Shown: one piece after another, positions 8,817 through 17,216 of the stretch
Position numbering within the stretch: the first letter of the stretch is position 1
Layout: every line of letters begins with the position of its first letter
Source of the DNA: JBLWXV01 sp048267245
GTDB taxonomy: Bacteria; Bdellovibrionota; Bacteriovoracia; Bacteriovoracales; Bacteriovoracaceae
Reading direction: 5' to 3'
Length of the DNA stretch: 64,000 bases
NCBI GenBank assembly: GCA_048267245.1
Contig: JBLWXV010000002.1
Coordinates: 248,001 to 312,000 of the forward strand
Program-made: the position numbers and the translations under genes
Notes under the pieces: generated by a model
What the model was told of the DNA's origin: nothing
Databases searched by the model: none
The model's input: the letters and a program-made list of their open reading frames with translations, nothing else

Positions 8817-9440
8817 TTAGATTCTCTTAAATGTCTTGGCGGCCCCTTCGAAATAGGGGCCTTCAACCATTCCATTTAAAACCGAGCTTAAGCTTTCAAA
8901 GTAGTAGAGATTTGCTTGATCACTGCTCAAGATGAGATAGGCATCGTAGTAGATGCGCTCAATTCCATTTTGTGTGGCCGTACTTTCAATGTGAAGGACG
9001 CGGTGATCTTCATGCAGAGATTCCGCGGGAGTGAAGGCGTGGATTTCATCGAGCTCTAACTTTTTAGTTTGAATGAGCGAGACAAAGTATTGCTGAAGAT
9101 CGAAGGTCTCACTTGGAAGTGCAAGTTTTTCAAAAGTTCCACGCCAGTCATAGCGAGTGTCGGTGCGCTCAAAGATGAGTTTATCTTCAGTATTGGTGGT
9201 CGCACTCCACCAAGGGGGAGTGAGAATTTCAATTTCACCAAGCTTAAAGCTCTTGCCGTTTTTTAGAACGACATCCTTTTCAGACTTAATAATTTTCATG
9301 GTGTAGATAAGGCCTGCTATAAAGAGAATAAAGAGCAGCCAATCAAATCCAAATTCTATGTTCATAGGGGATATATAGCGGGTTCTTGGGGGCCAGTAAA
9401 TCTGAGTGATGTCATCAACAATGCTTCCTGTTTTCGTCAT
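8817..9440 (-). CDS. Single-pass membrane protein of unknown function
   Basis: 207 residues from ATG 9440. One transmembrane segment (about residues 33-50) and a C-terminal soluble domain rich in beta strands. An internal ATG at 9365 (MNIEFGFDWLL) would place the hydrophobic segment at the extreme N-terminus and is an equally good start; neither has a clear ribosome binding site. Seven bases separate its stop from that of the convergent acidic protein gene. No family recognised. Confidence 0.6.
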   Translation of the reverse strand: MTKTGSIVDDITQIYWPPRTRYISPMNIEFGFDWLLFILFIAGLIYTMKIIKSEKDVVLKNGKSFKLGEIEILTPPWWSATTNTEDKLIFERTDTRYDWRGTFEKLALPSETFDLQQYFVSLIQTKKLELDEIHAFTPAESLHEDHRVLHIESTATQNGIERIYYDAYLILSSDQANLYYFESLSSVLNGMVEGPYFEGAAKTFKRI

Positions 9441-9474
9441 TACAGGGTGTTAGAGTAGGTTAATTCTTCCTGCT

Positions 9475-9501
9475 TAAGTTTTAGTCAGTCATTTCCGATA
9501 A
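9475..9501 (+). promoter_or_regulatory. Sigma-28 (FliA)-type promoter of the glycine-rich protein gene
   Basis: TAAGTTTT (9475-9482), exactly 11 bases, then TCCGATAA (9494-9501). Against the enterobacterial FliA consensus TAAAGTTT-N11-GCCGATAA this is 6/8 and 7/8 with the exact spacing. It is the best sigma-28 match found in any intergenic region here and lies about 57 bases before the ATG. A fliA gene is in the same window. Confidence 0.6.
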
Positions 9502-9558
9502 TTATCATAAGAAGCGGCTTTTAGGCCCCACAACACGTGCAATTATTTGGAGATGCTC

Positions 9559-11259
9559 ATGAACGTGACACCAAAATTTGGGAGATTGAATGGTACGATG
9601 TACCTCGCTCTATTCGCTCTCTTTGTCACAACTATTCCTGTTACTCCCACTCTCGCCAGAGGGAAGTTTGATGATTGTTCATCAATCGATGAGAGTTATC
9701 ACGAGGAGTATCAATTCTGTATTAGGGCCGAGATTGCAAGTGATCTTGATGTCGACTGTGTGGAGTGTCTCTTTGCTCAACCCGAAGCAACTCCCAATCC
9801 TTGGGTAGAAGCTCTCGGCCACGTTGCCATGCCACTCGCACTCGTGGGATCAACTTGGATTCAAGGACACTATCAGTACAAATCAAATAAAGAATGGGCC
9901 AATGCCTATCGCTCAGGTCACGAGCAGTGTACGAATCGTTTTAATTCTTATCTTAACTACTCAGTAGAAAGAGGTGCGGCGCCAATTTTAGCGGCCGACG
10001 CTGCTGAGTTAAATTCAACTTGTAATGGAATGGGTCTTGGTATGTTTGCTGGCTACGGCGGTCTCTATGGATCGGGCTACGGCGGCGCAGGCAACCCATT
10101 TCTCTCTGCCGGTTATTCTTCAGGATTTCTTGGCGGCATGATGGGACCTTATTACGGCGGCGGCATGAACGTCGGCGGTGGTATGTATGGACCTGGCTAC
10201 GGTGGCGGCGGCTTTGGCGTTAACATCGGTGGCACTGGTGGCAACCTTCTTGGCGGCCTACTCGGTGGTCTCCTTGGCGGCGGCGGTATTAATATCGGCG
10301 GCGGCATTGGTGTAGGAGGCGGCATGGGTATGGGCGGCTATCCCGGCATGGGAATGGGTGGTGGCCTCTACGGTGGAATGGGTTACCCCTATCCAGGTGG
10401 CATGGGTATCGGTGGTGGAATTGGTATTCCAGGAATCGGTGGCGGCTTCTATGGCCCAGGTCTTGGCGGACTTGGTGGTCTAGGAATTGGCGGCGGTATT
10501 AATATTGGTGGCGGCCTTGGAATGGGCGGCGGCTACCCAGGAATGGGAATGGGCATGGGTGGATACCCAGGTCTTGGCATCGGCGGTGGTATTAACATCG
10601 GTGGTGGCATGGGCGGCTACCCAGGAATGGGCATGGGTGGATACCCAGGTCTTGGTATCGGCGGTGGTATTAACATCGGTGGTGGCATGGGCGGCTATCC
10701 TGGAATGGGTGGAGGCTATGGCCTTGGCACAGGTTATCCGGGAATCGGTATTGGCGGCTCACTCGGTCTTGGTGGCGGTGGCTACAACGGCATGGGTGTA
10801 GGCGGAATGATTAATTGTTTTCAAGCACCTTGCCCTGGCGGCGGCGGTTACTATGGCGCTGGTGGATATTATCCAGGTATGGGTGGCAATGGTTTTTACG
10901 GACCAGGAATTGGAGCTGGCGGGCTTGGGATTGGAAATGGTCCAGGTTATGGCGGCTCATATTGGGGCAACACTGGTGGTTGGAACGGTCAGGGATCGTG
11001 GCAACAAAATCAGTATGGAGCTTACCAGCAGCAACTGGCCCAACAGCAAGCTGTCGTAGGTCAAAATCAAGCGGGTTACGCTCGTTTACAAGGAAACCTA
11101 CAAGGTAATGCCATGGCCAACCAAGGTCTTCAGCAGCAAGTGCAAACTGCGGCTCAAAATCTCTACATCAACCAAGGGGCGATGTATGGAAATAGCCCCT
11201 ACGGCGCAGGAAATCTAGGCCTGCAGTTCAGTGCTAATGGTGGCGGATATATTTACTAA
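9559..11259 (+). CDS. Secreted glycine-rich repeat protein
   Basis: 566 residues from ATG 9559, chosen because GGAG lies 6 bases before it. A signal peptide (about 1-33, ending TLA) leads into a Cys-containing domain (six Cys, to about residue 150) with one further hydrophobic stretch near 'HVAMPLALVGSTW'. Then comes about 300 residues of Gly/Met/Tyr/Pro repeats built on 'GGYPGMGMGGYPGLGIGGG'-like units, and a Gln-rich tail. The composition suggests a flexible or adhesive surface or outer-membrane material, but no family was recognised. The sigma-28-like promoter suggests expression with motility genes, i.e. in the swimming attack phase if this is a predator. Confidence 0.85.
   Translation: MNVTPKFGRLNGTMYLALFALFVTTIPVTPTLARGKFDDCSSIDESYHEEYQFCIRAEIASDLDVDCVECLFAQPEATPNPWVEALGHVAMPLALVGSTWIQGHYQYKSNKEWANAYRSGHEQCTNRFNSYLNYSVERGAAPILAADAAELNSTCNGMGLGMFAGYGGLYGSGYGGAGNPFLSAGYSSGFLGGMMGPYYGGGMNVGGGMYGPGYGGGGFGVNIGGTGGNLLGGLLGGLLGGGGINIGGGIGVGGGMGMGGYPGMGMGGGLYGGMGYPYPGGMGIGGGIGIPGIGGGFYGPGLGGLGGLGIGGGINIGGGLGMGGGYPGMGMGMGGYPGLGIGGGINIGGGMGGYPGMGMGGYPGLGIGGGINIGGGMGGYPGMGGGYGLGTGYPGIGIGGSLGLGGGGYNGMGVGGMINCFQAPCPGGGGYYGAGGYYPGMGGNGFYGPGIGAGGLGIGNGPGYGGSYWGNTGGWNGQGSWQQNQYGAYQQQLAQQQAVVGQNQAGYARLQGNLQGNAMANQGLQQQVQTAAQNLYINQGAMYGNSPYGAGNLGLQFSANGGGYIY
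10561..10716 (+). repeat. Tandem 78-bp coding repeat in glycine-rich gene
   Basis: Two near-identical 78-bp units (10561-10638 and 10639-10716) encode a 26-residue period, one 'YPGLGIGGGINIGGG' plus one 'MGGYPGMGMGG' block each. More degenerate copies flank them (roughly 10270-10780). Differences are mainly synonymous, suggesting recent duplication by slippage or recombination. Confidence 0.8.
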
Positions 11260-11286
11260 GAAGAAATAAAGACAAGATAAAAAAAG

Positions 11287-11315
11287 AGGCCCGCTTTTCG
11301 CGGGCCTTTTTTTTT
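11287..11315 (+). terminator. Bidirectional rho-independent terminator
   Basis: An 8-bp GC-rich stem (11287-11294 with 11300-11307, 5-base loop) is followed by nine T on the plus strand and preceded by an A run, which is a U run on the minus strand. It closes the glycine-rich gene and the convergent zinc-ribbon gene. Confidence 0.9.
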
Positions 11316-11736
11316 AATTCTTATTGTGAACTAAGGTTTTGATGTCATGTCTGAAGATGACTTCGATCTTATCGCCATCCATCACTCTGTCGATCACACC
11401 TGGACCGAATTTCGGGTGATCGATGATATCGCCCTTATCGTAGTGAGTGCGGATTGAATACGCCTGTGACTTGGCCACAGTTGAGTTGATAGCCTCTTGC
11501 CAAAGATCACTTATGCTCGCAGTTGATCTAGCTTTCTTGGTGGAAACTTTCTTTTGCGACTTCGTCTTCTTGGCCGAAACCATAGAAGGGTCTTTGTACG
11601 CGTGAGTGCCTTTGCACGTCTTGCACTCTACTTTTCCGATGTTGCCATCGGCTTTCATGTTGCAAATGATGTGGGCCAATGTCGACTTACATTTGCTACA
11701 ATAGGACAGGACTTCCTTGCCTACGTCAGATCTCAT
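11314..11736 (-). CDS. Zinc-ribbon protein with a C-terminal beta-barrel-like domain
   Basis: 140 residues. N-terminal zinc ribbon made of two CxxC pairs (C13-C16 and C38-C41), then a Lys/Ser/Thr-rich basic linker (about 52-70), then a small beta-rich domain whose 'YDKGDIIDHPKFGPGVI' start looks like the Tudor/SH3-type ends of CarD- and UvrD-associated domains ('hpkFG.G.V'). That layout suggests binding to nucleic acid or RNA polymerase, but this is inference. It is divergent from uvrC with a 116-base spacer. Confidence 0.7.
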   Translation of the reverse strand: MRSDVGKEVLSYCSKCKSTLAHIICNMKADGNIGKVECKTCKGTHAYKDPSMVSAKKTKSQKKVSTKKARSTASISDLWQEAINSTVAKSQAYSIRTHYDKGDIIDHPKFGPGVIDRVMDGDKIEVIFRHDIKTLVHNKN

Positions 11737-11852
11737 ATAACACCTAGTTTTTGGGGGTTAAAGGGTGGGGAGAGTAATTACTTCTATTATACTCCTAGCA
11801 TGCGCGTGGCTCAAGACGGGATGCATAGGCAAAAAAAGAGTGATTGATTTAG

Positions 11853-13733
11853 ATGATTAATGGCCCACAAATAGTAAAACTCTTAGATAAGGCAAAGACG
11901 CTTCCAAGGAAGAGTGGTTGCTATCTCATGAAGAGCAAAAGTGGGGATGTCTTGTATGTCGGCAAGGCTAAGGACTTAAAATCAAGGGTAAGTTCCTACT
12001 TTCAGGCCGGGGCAAAGTCGCCTAAAACAGAAATACTTGTGTCACAGATTGTGGACTTCGACTTTCAAATGACGGCCAACGAGAGCGAAGCCCTGGTTCT
12101 CGAAAATAACCTGATCAAAAAGTTTTCTCCCAAGTACAACATCATGATGAGGGATGATAAGTCTTATCCCTATGTCGTAGTTGATCACTCAGAAGCTTTC
12201 CCGCGTCCAGTCTATCGCCGGCGGGTTCAGCGCGCCAAGCACCTAGAAGTCTTTGGGCCCTTTGTCCACGGTAGCAATATCAGTGAAATTTTGCGCATTC
12301 TCATTAAGTCCTTTCGCCTGCGCGACTGCACGCTCAGAGATTTTTTGTCGCGCAAAGAGCCCTGCTTACTCTATCAAATGAATCAGTGTAGCGCTCCTTG
12401 CGTGGGACTCATTGACCAGCAAAATTATAGCAACGACCTAAACCTTGCACTCAATGTCTTGAGGGGAGATCCAGCAAAATCGCTGCAAGAACTCGAGCGG
12501 CGCATGCATGAGTGCGCTGAGAATGAGGAATTTGAGCGCGCGGCCCTCTACCGCGACACCCTCGAAAAACTTCATGAGTTTGTCGACTTTGCTAAACAAA
12601 AGAATGCTGAAGTCGACTTTCCAGAGCAGAATGTTGACGTCGTTGCCTATCATCAAGGCGAGATCGAAGTTGATCTCGCGATCTACGTCATTCGCGGGGG
12701 AATCTTACTTGGCCATAAGAATTTTCACTTTCCCGTGGTCGATATGAATGATGACCTAGACCAAGAGGTGATGAGCTACCTCATGCAGTACTACGTGGGT
12801 GGGCACGACTCGCTTCCTAAGCACGTGATTATGGACAACTCCGACTCGCAGGCACTTGAGACTTTCTCAAGTGGCCTATCAAGTGCTACTGGCGAAACGA
12901 TAAAAGTGAGAACACCCGGAAGAAAGTTTGCCGGACTCTATGAACTCACTAAGAATCAGGCCAGAGAGCATCAGCGAGTGCGCATAACGAATGAAGATTC
13001 AGTCTTTCTCGCACTGGCAAAACTTAAAGAACTTCTTGGGTTGCGCGAGCGACCAGTGCGCTTAGAGTGTTATGACGTTGCTATTTGGCAGGGCAAGTCC
13101 CCAACTGCCTCGCAGGTGGTCTTCTTAGATGGCAAGCCTTCAAAGAAGGACTATCGCCATTACCACTTAGAAGAGCGCCCCGAGGGAAATAATGACTTTG
13201 CCATGATGAAGGAGCTTTTGCGCCGAAGACTCGACAATGGTGATCTTCCCGATGTGCTCATTGTCGATGGTGGCAAGGCACAGGTGTCGATGTTTTTGGA
13301 AGTCTTAAAAGAGCTTGAGATGAAGATTCCTGTCGCTGGTATTGCTAAATCAAAAGTACAAAAAGGGGCCAAAACTTTTAAAGAGATTGAGGTTGAACGC
13401 TCAGAAGAGAGACTCATAATTCCCGGACGTGCAAACCCCTTTATACTCTCTAAGCACAAATCACTCTTTAAGCTAGTCACACAAATGCGCGACGAAGCTC
13501 ACCGCTTCTCTCGCAGACTTCACCACCACACTGAAAAGAAGCGACAGATAAAGTCTTGGGTGAGTGAAGTAAAGGGACTTAACGATGAGGTGCGAGCTGA
13601 AATTTTAAGGCTCAATACTTGGAGTATTCAGGAATTAGCGGGCTTTAATATTGATGAACTCACACGCGCCTTTGGCATTACTGCTCGTCAAGCGCGTGCG
13701 CTCTATGACTATTTTAAATCGAGAGAAGATTAG
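11853..13733 (+). CDS. uvrC: Excinuclease ABC subunit C
   Basis: 626 residues, usual length. Makes both incisions in nucleotide excision repair with UvrAB. GIY-YIG nuclease near residues 18-95 ('SGCYLMKSKSGDVLYVGKAK'), four Cys (159, 171, 179, 183) in the iron-sulphur-type motif ending 'CSAPCVG', UVR helix-hairpin near 205-240, RNase H-like nuclease with 'IVDGGKAQ', and a C-terminal helix-hairpin-helix pair. ATG 11853 has only a weak upstream AGAG. The stop overlaps that of the convergent zinc-ribbon gene. Confidence 0.96.
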   Translation: MINGPQIVKLLDKAKTLPRKSGCYLMKSKSGDVLYVGKAKDLKSRVSSYFQAGAKSPKTEILVSQIVDFDFQMTANESEALVLENNLIKKFSPKYNIMMRDDKSYPYVVVDHSEAFPRPVYRRRVQRAKHLEVFGPFVHGSNISEILRILIKSFRLRDCTLRDFLSRKEPCLLYQMNQCSAPCVGLIDQQNYSNDLNLALNVLRGDPAKSLQELERRMHECAENEEFERAALYRDTLEKLHEFVDFAKQKNAEVDFPEQNVDVVAYHQGEIEVDLAIYVIRGGILLGHKNFHFPVVDMNDDLDQEVMSYLMQYYVGGHDSLPKHVIMDNSDSQALETFSSGLSSATGETIKVRTPGRKFAGLYELTKNQAREHQRVRITNEDSVFLALAKLKELLGLRERPVRLECYDVAIWQGKSPTASQVVFLDGKPSKKDYRHYHLEERPEGNNDFAMMKELLRRRLDNGDLPDVLIVDGGKAQVSMFLEVLKELEMKIPVAGIAKSKVQKGAKTFKEIEVERSEERLIIPGRANPFILSKHKSLFKLVTQMRDEAHRFSRRLHHHTEKKRQIKSWVSEVKGLNDEVRAEILRLNTWSIQELAGFNIDELTRAFGITARQARALYDYFKSRED

Positions 13734-13942
13734 TTGAGGGCGTGATAGACCTTGCGTGGTTGCTCTCCACACTCGAGGCACTGTGAGACTTCTTGAACGA
13801 AGAAGTTTCTAAAGTCTCCGTTGTGGCTGTGAACTAAATCAGCGCCACAGATTTCGCATTCATTCATTGTCTTTTTAACTTGCTTAACATCACCGTAGTA
13901 TGACTCGTATTGCTCGATGCGAAATTCATTTTTTAAGATCAT
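13730..13942 (-). CDS. Small double-CxxC zinc-ribbon protein
   Basis: 70 residues from ATG 13942, chosen because AAGGAA lies 7 bases upstream; the longer frame to 14074 has an unnatural Pro/Arg-rich N-terminus and no ribosome binding site. Two CxxC pairs ('CEICGA' and 'CLECGE') should bind one Zn. The middle carries 'HSHNGDFRNF'. It overlaps the last four bases of uvrC on the other strand. Function unknown; similar small ribbons often act with transcription or translation factors. Confidence 0.75.
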   Translation of the reverse strand: MILKNEFRIEQYESYYGDVKQVKKTMNECEICGADLVHSHNGDFRNFFVQEVSQCLECGEQPRKVYHALN

Positions 13943-14090
13943 GCATTTTTCCTTTCTTGCAGGTCTAGAGCAGTGTGCGCGCTGCCCTGTAGATAACCTA
14001 TCGGGAGGGGCGCGAGTATGGCCTAAGTTTTGTAAATGTGAGATTAAGAAAAGGTAATTAATGCCAGTGGGCAAATTGGTTTAGGAAGCT

Positions 14091-14972
14091 ATGATCAGCA
14101 GTGCTTTGGAAGAGAAATTTAGAGCGTTAAGAGGCGAGGCCAGAGCGCCAGCGCAGACCTTTGCACAAGATCTCTTCTTAGGGCTTCCTCCCTTTTTAGA
14201 GGCGGCGAGTGCGGGGCCAGTGCTCACGACAGTGGCCCCTCAAAATCCTGCTCCTGCGCCCGTTCGCGCACCCGAGGTCGCGCCAAAGCCGGTAGAAATT
14301 AAAAAAGTTGAAACCACAGCGCCTGCGCAAAATTCATCCACAAGTGAAGTCGAGTTTGAAAAGACAATGCGCTCACTTGAGGGTTTTGCTACCAAGAATA
14401 GTGATGAGAGAGGACAGGTAAAATTTGCCGGTGGCAAGCTCTCTGTGAAAGAGGCGACCAGCTTTGAAATCAATTCTGAACTCGCCACTGCTTCGCTCTT
14501 TGAAGGTGAGGGCAAGGGAGCGAGTGAACTCAAGTGCGCCTTCATCGGGCATCGACTGGGTTCTGAATGGGGGGAGTACGACGTCAACGAAGAGGCCGAG
14601 CAAATGCTCTCTCGCATGATCTCTGCTATGAAGCTCTCGCCAACTGACTATGTTTTAAGTCCCTTTAAACGCCAAGTGAGCGATCCAGAGAGCGATCCCT
14701 ACTGGCAGTCGCTTTTAATGGAACTCTTTAATCACAAGCCCAAAGTGATCTTTCTCATGGGCGCCAATGTGACGGCGACCTTTATGGGAAAGAAAGAGCG
14801 TATCTCAAAGCTCCACGGCCAGGTCATTCGCCGCGATTTTAAACTTGGAACCCAAGTCCACAGCATGAACCTCATGCCTATCTTTCATCCAGAATACCTA
14901 CTGATTAACTCGGGTATGAAGCGCGCCGCTTGGGAAGACTTCCAGCGCGCCATGGAGATCATGGAGAAGTAG
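14091..14972 (+). CDS. Uracil-DNA-glycosylase-superfamily-like protein, active site altered
   Basis: 293 residues. Residues 1-145 are a low-complexity Ala/Pro/Glu-rich region. Residues 146-293 follow the family-4 UDG layout: 'GANVTATFMG' (224-233), 'ISKLHGQVI', and 'FHPEYLLINSGMKRAAWED' (265-283), equivalent to the usual 'yHPSYLLRNP..r..vWeDl'. However, the first catalytic motif GEAPG is replaced by GHRLG (153-157) and the iron-sulphur cysteines are missing. It may bind DNA without excising uracil, or have another substrate. AGGAAG precedes the ATG. Confidence 0.7.
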   Translation: MISSALEEKFRALRGEARAPAQTFAQDLFLGLPPFLEAASAGPVLTTVAPQNPAPAPVRAPEVAPKPVEIKKVETTAPAQNSSTSEVEFEKTMRSLEGFATKNSDERGQVKFAGGKLSVKEATSFEINSELATASLFEGEGKGASELKCAFIGHRLGSEWGEYDVNEEAEQMLSRMISAMKLSPTDYVLSPFKRQVSDPESDPYWQSLLMELFNHKPKVIFLMGANVTATFMGKKERISKLHGQVIRRDFKLGTQVHSMNLMPIFHPEYLLINSGMKRAAWEDFQRAMEIMEK

Positions 14973-15073
14973 CCCCGGTTGCACTCCGCCATTAATCCCT
15001 CTAAACTTAGATAATCACAGGCTTTTTCTAGGATGAAAAAGCTAGTCGGCCACTAGGCCCAAGGGCGCAGGAC

Positions 15074-16291
15074 GTGCTTAAAACTCAAGTATCAAAGCTC
15101 AGTCTCATCACACTCTTTTTGCTCACTACCTCGTCCTTTGCAGAGACTCATATCGATACATTGAGAACGCGTTTTTCTGCCACTAAGAAACCAACGATTA
15201 GAGTTCGCATTAGTAAATCGCTCGATGAAGTTTTAATTTCTGGAACTGATCTTAAGCGCCATCTCTATCCGACCAATGAAGAGCGATCCTTTGCCGGTCG
15301 CAAGAGTATCAAATTCAACTGCAACTCATTTACGAAAACGAATAAGCGAAGCCTACTGCTCTCAAAGCCCTTGATGCTTGCAAGTCTCATTTCGCCGACT
15401 GGACTGCTAAGCGTGGCCGGTGAAAAGTACAACGGAAAGCTCCACATTCTCACTTCCCCAGATGGCGCTGCATGTGATGTGGTCAATGAAACGGGGATTG
15501 AAGAATATATTAGTTCACTTCTGCCAAAGGAGATGAATGCGAGCTGGCCAATCGAGGCCCTTAAGGCCCAAGCGGTCGCGGCCCGCACCTACGCCCTCTA
15601 TAAAATTCAGACTCAGCAAGTTTCTAAGACCAACGGCTTTAATAGTTTCTATGACCTCGAGTCTTCGGAGAAGCATCAGGTGAGTGGAAGCTTCTTTGAT
15701 ACCACGGAGAAGACTGACCGCGCGGCCTCGGAGACCAAGGGTGAGGTTTTGCTAGGTCCCTCAGGCCATCTCGTTCCAACTTTCTTTCACGCTAAGTGTG
15801 GCGGCCAAACTCTAAGGCCAGAACAGGTTTGGCAAAATGAAGTGAAGGGCTATGAAACGGTCAAATGCAACTTTTGCACTGGGAAGGGAACGGCCGCTTG
15901 GAATAACCCGGTGAATATGGAGCGCTGGAATAAATTCCTAGTGTGGGCCAGAGACTCTGGCCAAATTAAAGTGAGTGATCAGAATCTTAAAAAGCCGATG
16001 AAGCTAGTGAAAGATCACGCCTTTTACCGCTCAGTCAGACTTTATCTAGGAGATCATCCCCTCGTTATCCCTAAAGCTCTTCTACGTCGCTATTTTGGTC
16101 GCGTAATTGTTCCCAGCGGGAACTTTGAACTTTCAATGATTAAAAAGGATTTTTTCTTTAAAGGTGAGGGACTAGGACACGCTGTTGGCATGTGCCAAAT
16201 CGGTGCCCTCTACATGGCCAAGGCCGGCTACAGTTATAAAGAAATTCTCGCCCATTATTTTCCTGGGCTAAATCTCAACCGTCTCTATTAA
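15074..16291 (+). CDS. SpoIID/LytB-domain secreted protein
   Basis: 405 residues, GTG start with a signal peptide (1-23, ending SFA). The SpoIID core is intact: 'LPKEMNASWPIEALKAQAVA' with the catalytic Glu, then 'ARTYALYK', and the C-terminal 'GLGHAVGMCQIGALYMAKAG' plus 'LAHYFPG'. In the family such proteins are lytic transglycosylases that cut denuded glycan strands, or amidase enhancers. In a predator it could remodel its own or prey wall, which is inference. A Cys pair 'CNFC' lies mid-protein. AGGA is one base before the GTG, so the exact start is uncertain. Confidence 0.85.
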   Translation: MLKTQVSKLSLITLFLLTTSSFAETHIDTLRTRFSATKKPTIRVRISKSLDEVLISGTDLKRHLYPTNEERSFAGRKSIKFNCNSFTKTNKRSLLLSKPLMLASLISPTGLLSVAGEKYNGKLHILTSPDGAACDVVNETGIEEYISSLLPKEMNASWPIEALKAQAVAARTYALYKIQTQQVSKTNGFNSFYDLESSEKHQVSGSFFDTTEKTDRAASETKGEVLLGPSGHLVPTFFHAKCGGQTLRPEQVWQNEVKGYETVKCNFCTGKGTAAWNNPVNMERWNKFLVWARDSGQIKVSDQNLKKPMKLVKDHAFYRSVRLYLGDHPLVIPKALLRRYFGRVIVPSGNFELSMIKKDFFFKGEGLGHAVGMCQIGALYMAKAGYSYKEILAHYFPGLNLNRLY

Positions 16292-16971
16292 TTACATCTT
16301 GGAGAGTAGAACGTTGTGACAACTTGTGCTTGTGGCACAGTTGTTTGGTAACCGTTCACGTTCATTGTCACTGAGCCAGAAACCATTGTTGTGTTCTGAG
16401 CTGAAGTCACCATGCTCACACCACAAACGGTAGAGTCATTAAGAGTGATACCGTAGGGAGCAGTAAAGTTACTAAGCGGTCTTTCGTTGGCAATAAAGGG
16501 AACGTTGTAGCCGCCGTACTGCGGACACATTGACATTCTGACGTTATAGCCGACTACACTATTGCCGTTAGTAATTTTTGAAACGAACATGAGATCGTTA
16601 AAGGCACTGATACCAACGTAGAGAGTAGACACTGTCCCACTAATCGATCCGGCTTGAAAAGTTCCGCCGATAGTTGAAGTGTTGTAAGCTCCACCTTGGA
16701 CGCTAAAGATAACGTCTTGAGTGAGCCTTGCACCGTACTGGCAATTCACACCACTTTTAATATTATTGATGGTGTTAATCTGATCCCCTGTGTAGCCCGA
16801 GGCATCGGAGTACTGAGTAGAGGTCCAGGTCCCGGTGTTATTCACAGTTGAATTTGTAGAGCTTGTTGAAGAGCTGGTCTTATTCTTCTTATCGCCTCCA
16901 CACGACGTCACCCCCATTAGTAAAACTAGGGCCAGGGCCGTATGGCAAACTTTCGAGTTTCCACCTTTCAT
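16288..16971 (-). CDS. Lipoprotein of unknown function
   Basis: 227 residues with a lipobox ending VTSC at about residue 24, then a Ser/Thr/Asn-rich linker and a beta-rich domain with three further Cys. AAGGAG sits 9 bases before the ATG. The stop overlaps the SpoIID stop on the other strand by four bases. A sigma-28-like promoter lies upstream, hinting at co-expression with motility genes. No family recognised. Confidence 0.75.
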   Translation of the reverse strand: MKGGNSKVCHTALALVLLMGVTSCGGDKKNKTSSSTSSTNSTVNNTGTWTSTQYSDASGYTGDQINTINNIKSGVNCQYGARLTQDVIFSVQGGAYNTSTIGGTFQAGSISGTVSTLYVGISAFNDLMFVSKITNGNSVVGYNVRMSMCPQYGGYNVPFIANERPLSNFTAPYGITLNDSTVCGVSMVTSAQNTTMVSGSVTMNVNGYQTTVPQAQVVTTFYSPRCN

Positions 16972-17031
16972 TTTTCAAACTCCTTAAATCACTTTGGGTC
17001 AGCTCTCACTCTGACACCGGGTTCTTTAGTT

Positions 17032-17059
17032 TTATCGGACTAATCTTTGAAGAACTTGA
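17032..17059 (-). promoter_or_regulatory. Candidate sigma-28 promoter of the lipoprotein gene
   Basis: On the minus strand TCAAGTTC (17052-17059), 12 bases, then TCCGATAA (17032-17039). The -10 is 7/8 and the -35 is 6/8 against TAAAGTTT/GCCGATAA; the spacer is one base longer than the enterobacterial 11. It lies about 60 bases before the lipoprotein ATG. Confidence 0.45.
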
Positions 17060-17216
17060 CTGGAAAAGAAACGAACTTGTGAATCTCCTTTAAAACTGAT
17101 GAGTTAGCTCGGTTAATCGAACGCTCATTTTTGCCGCTCAAGGATCATGGGTGAGCGGAAAGTACTCTTAGTTTACAATAACTTAAATAGTGTTAACCCA
17201 GTTAGGTTCTACTTTA

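Noticed and set aside
10270..10780. Short regular repeats that could look like a CRISPR array
   Set aside because: They are in-frame glycine-rich coding repeats with a 26-residue period, without unique spacers.
15021..15042. GCTTTTTC/GAAAAAGC hairpin before the SpoIID-like gene as a terminator
   Set aside because: Stem is A-T rich and no T run follows; likely incidental or a minor leader structure.
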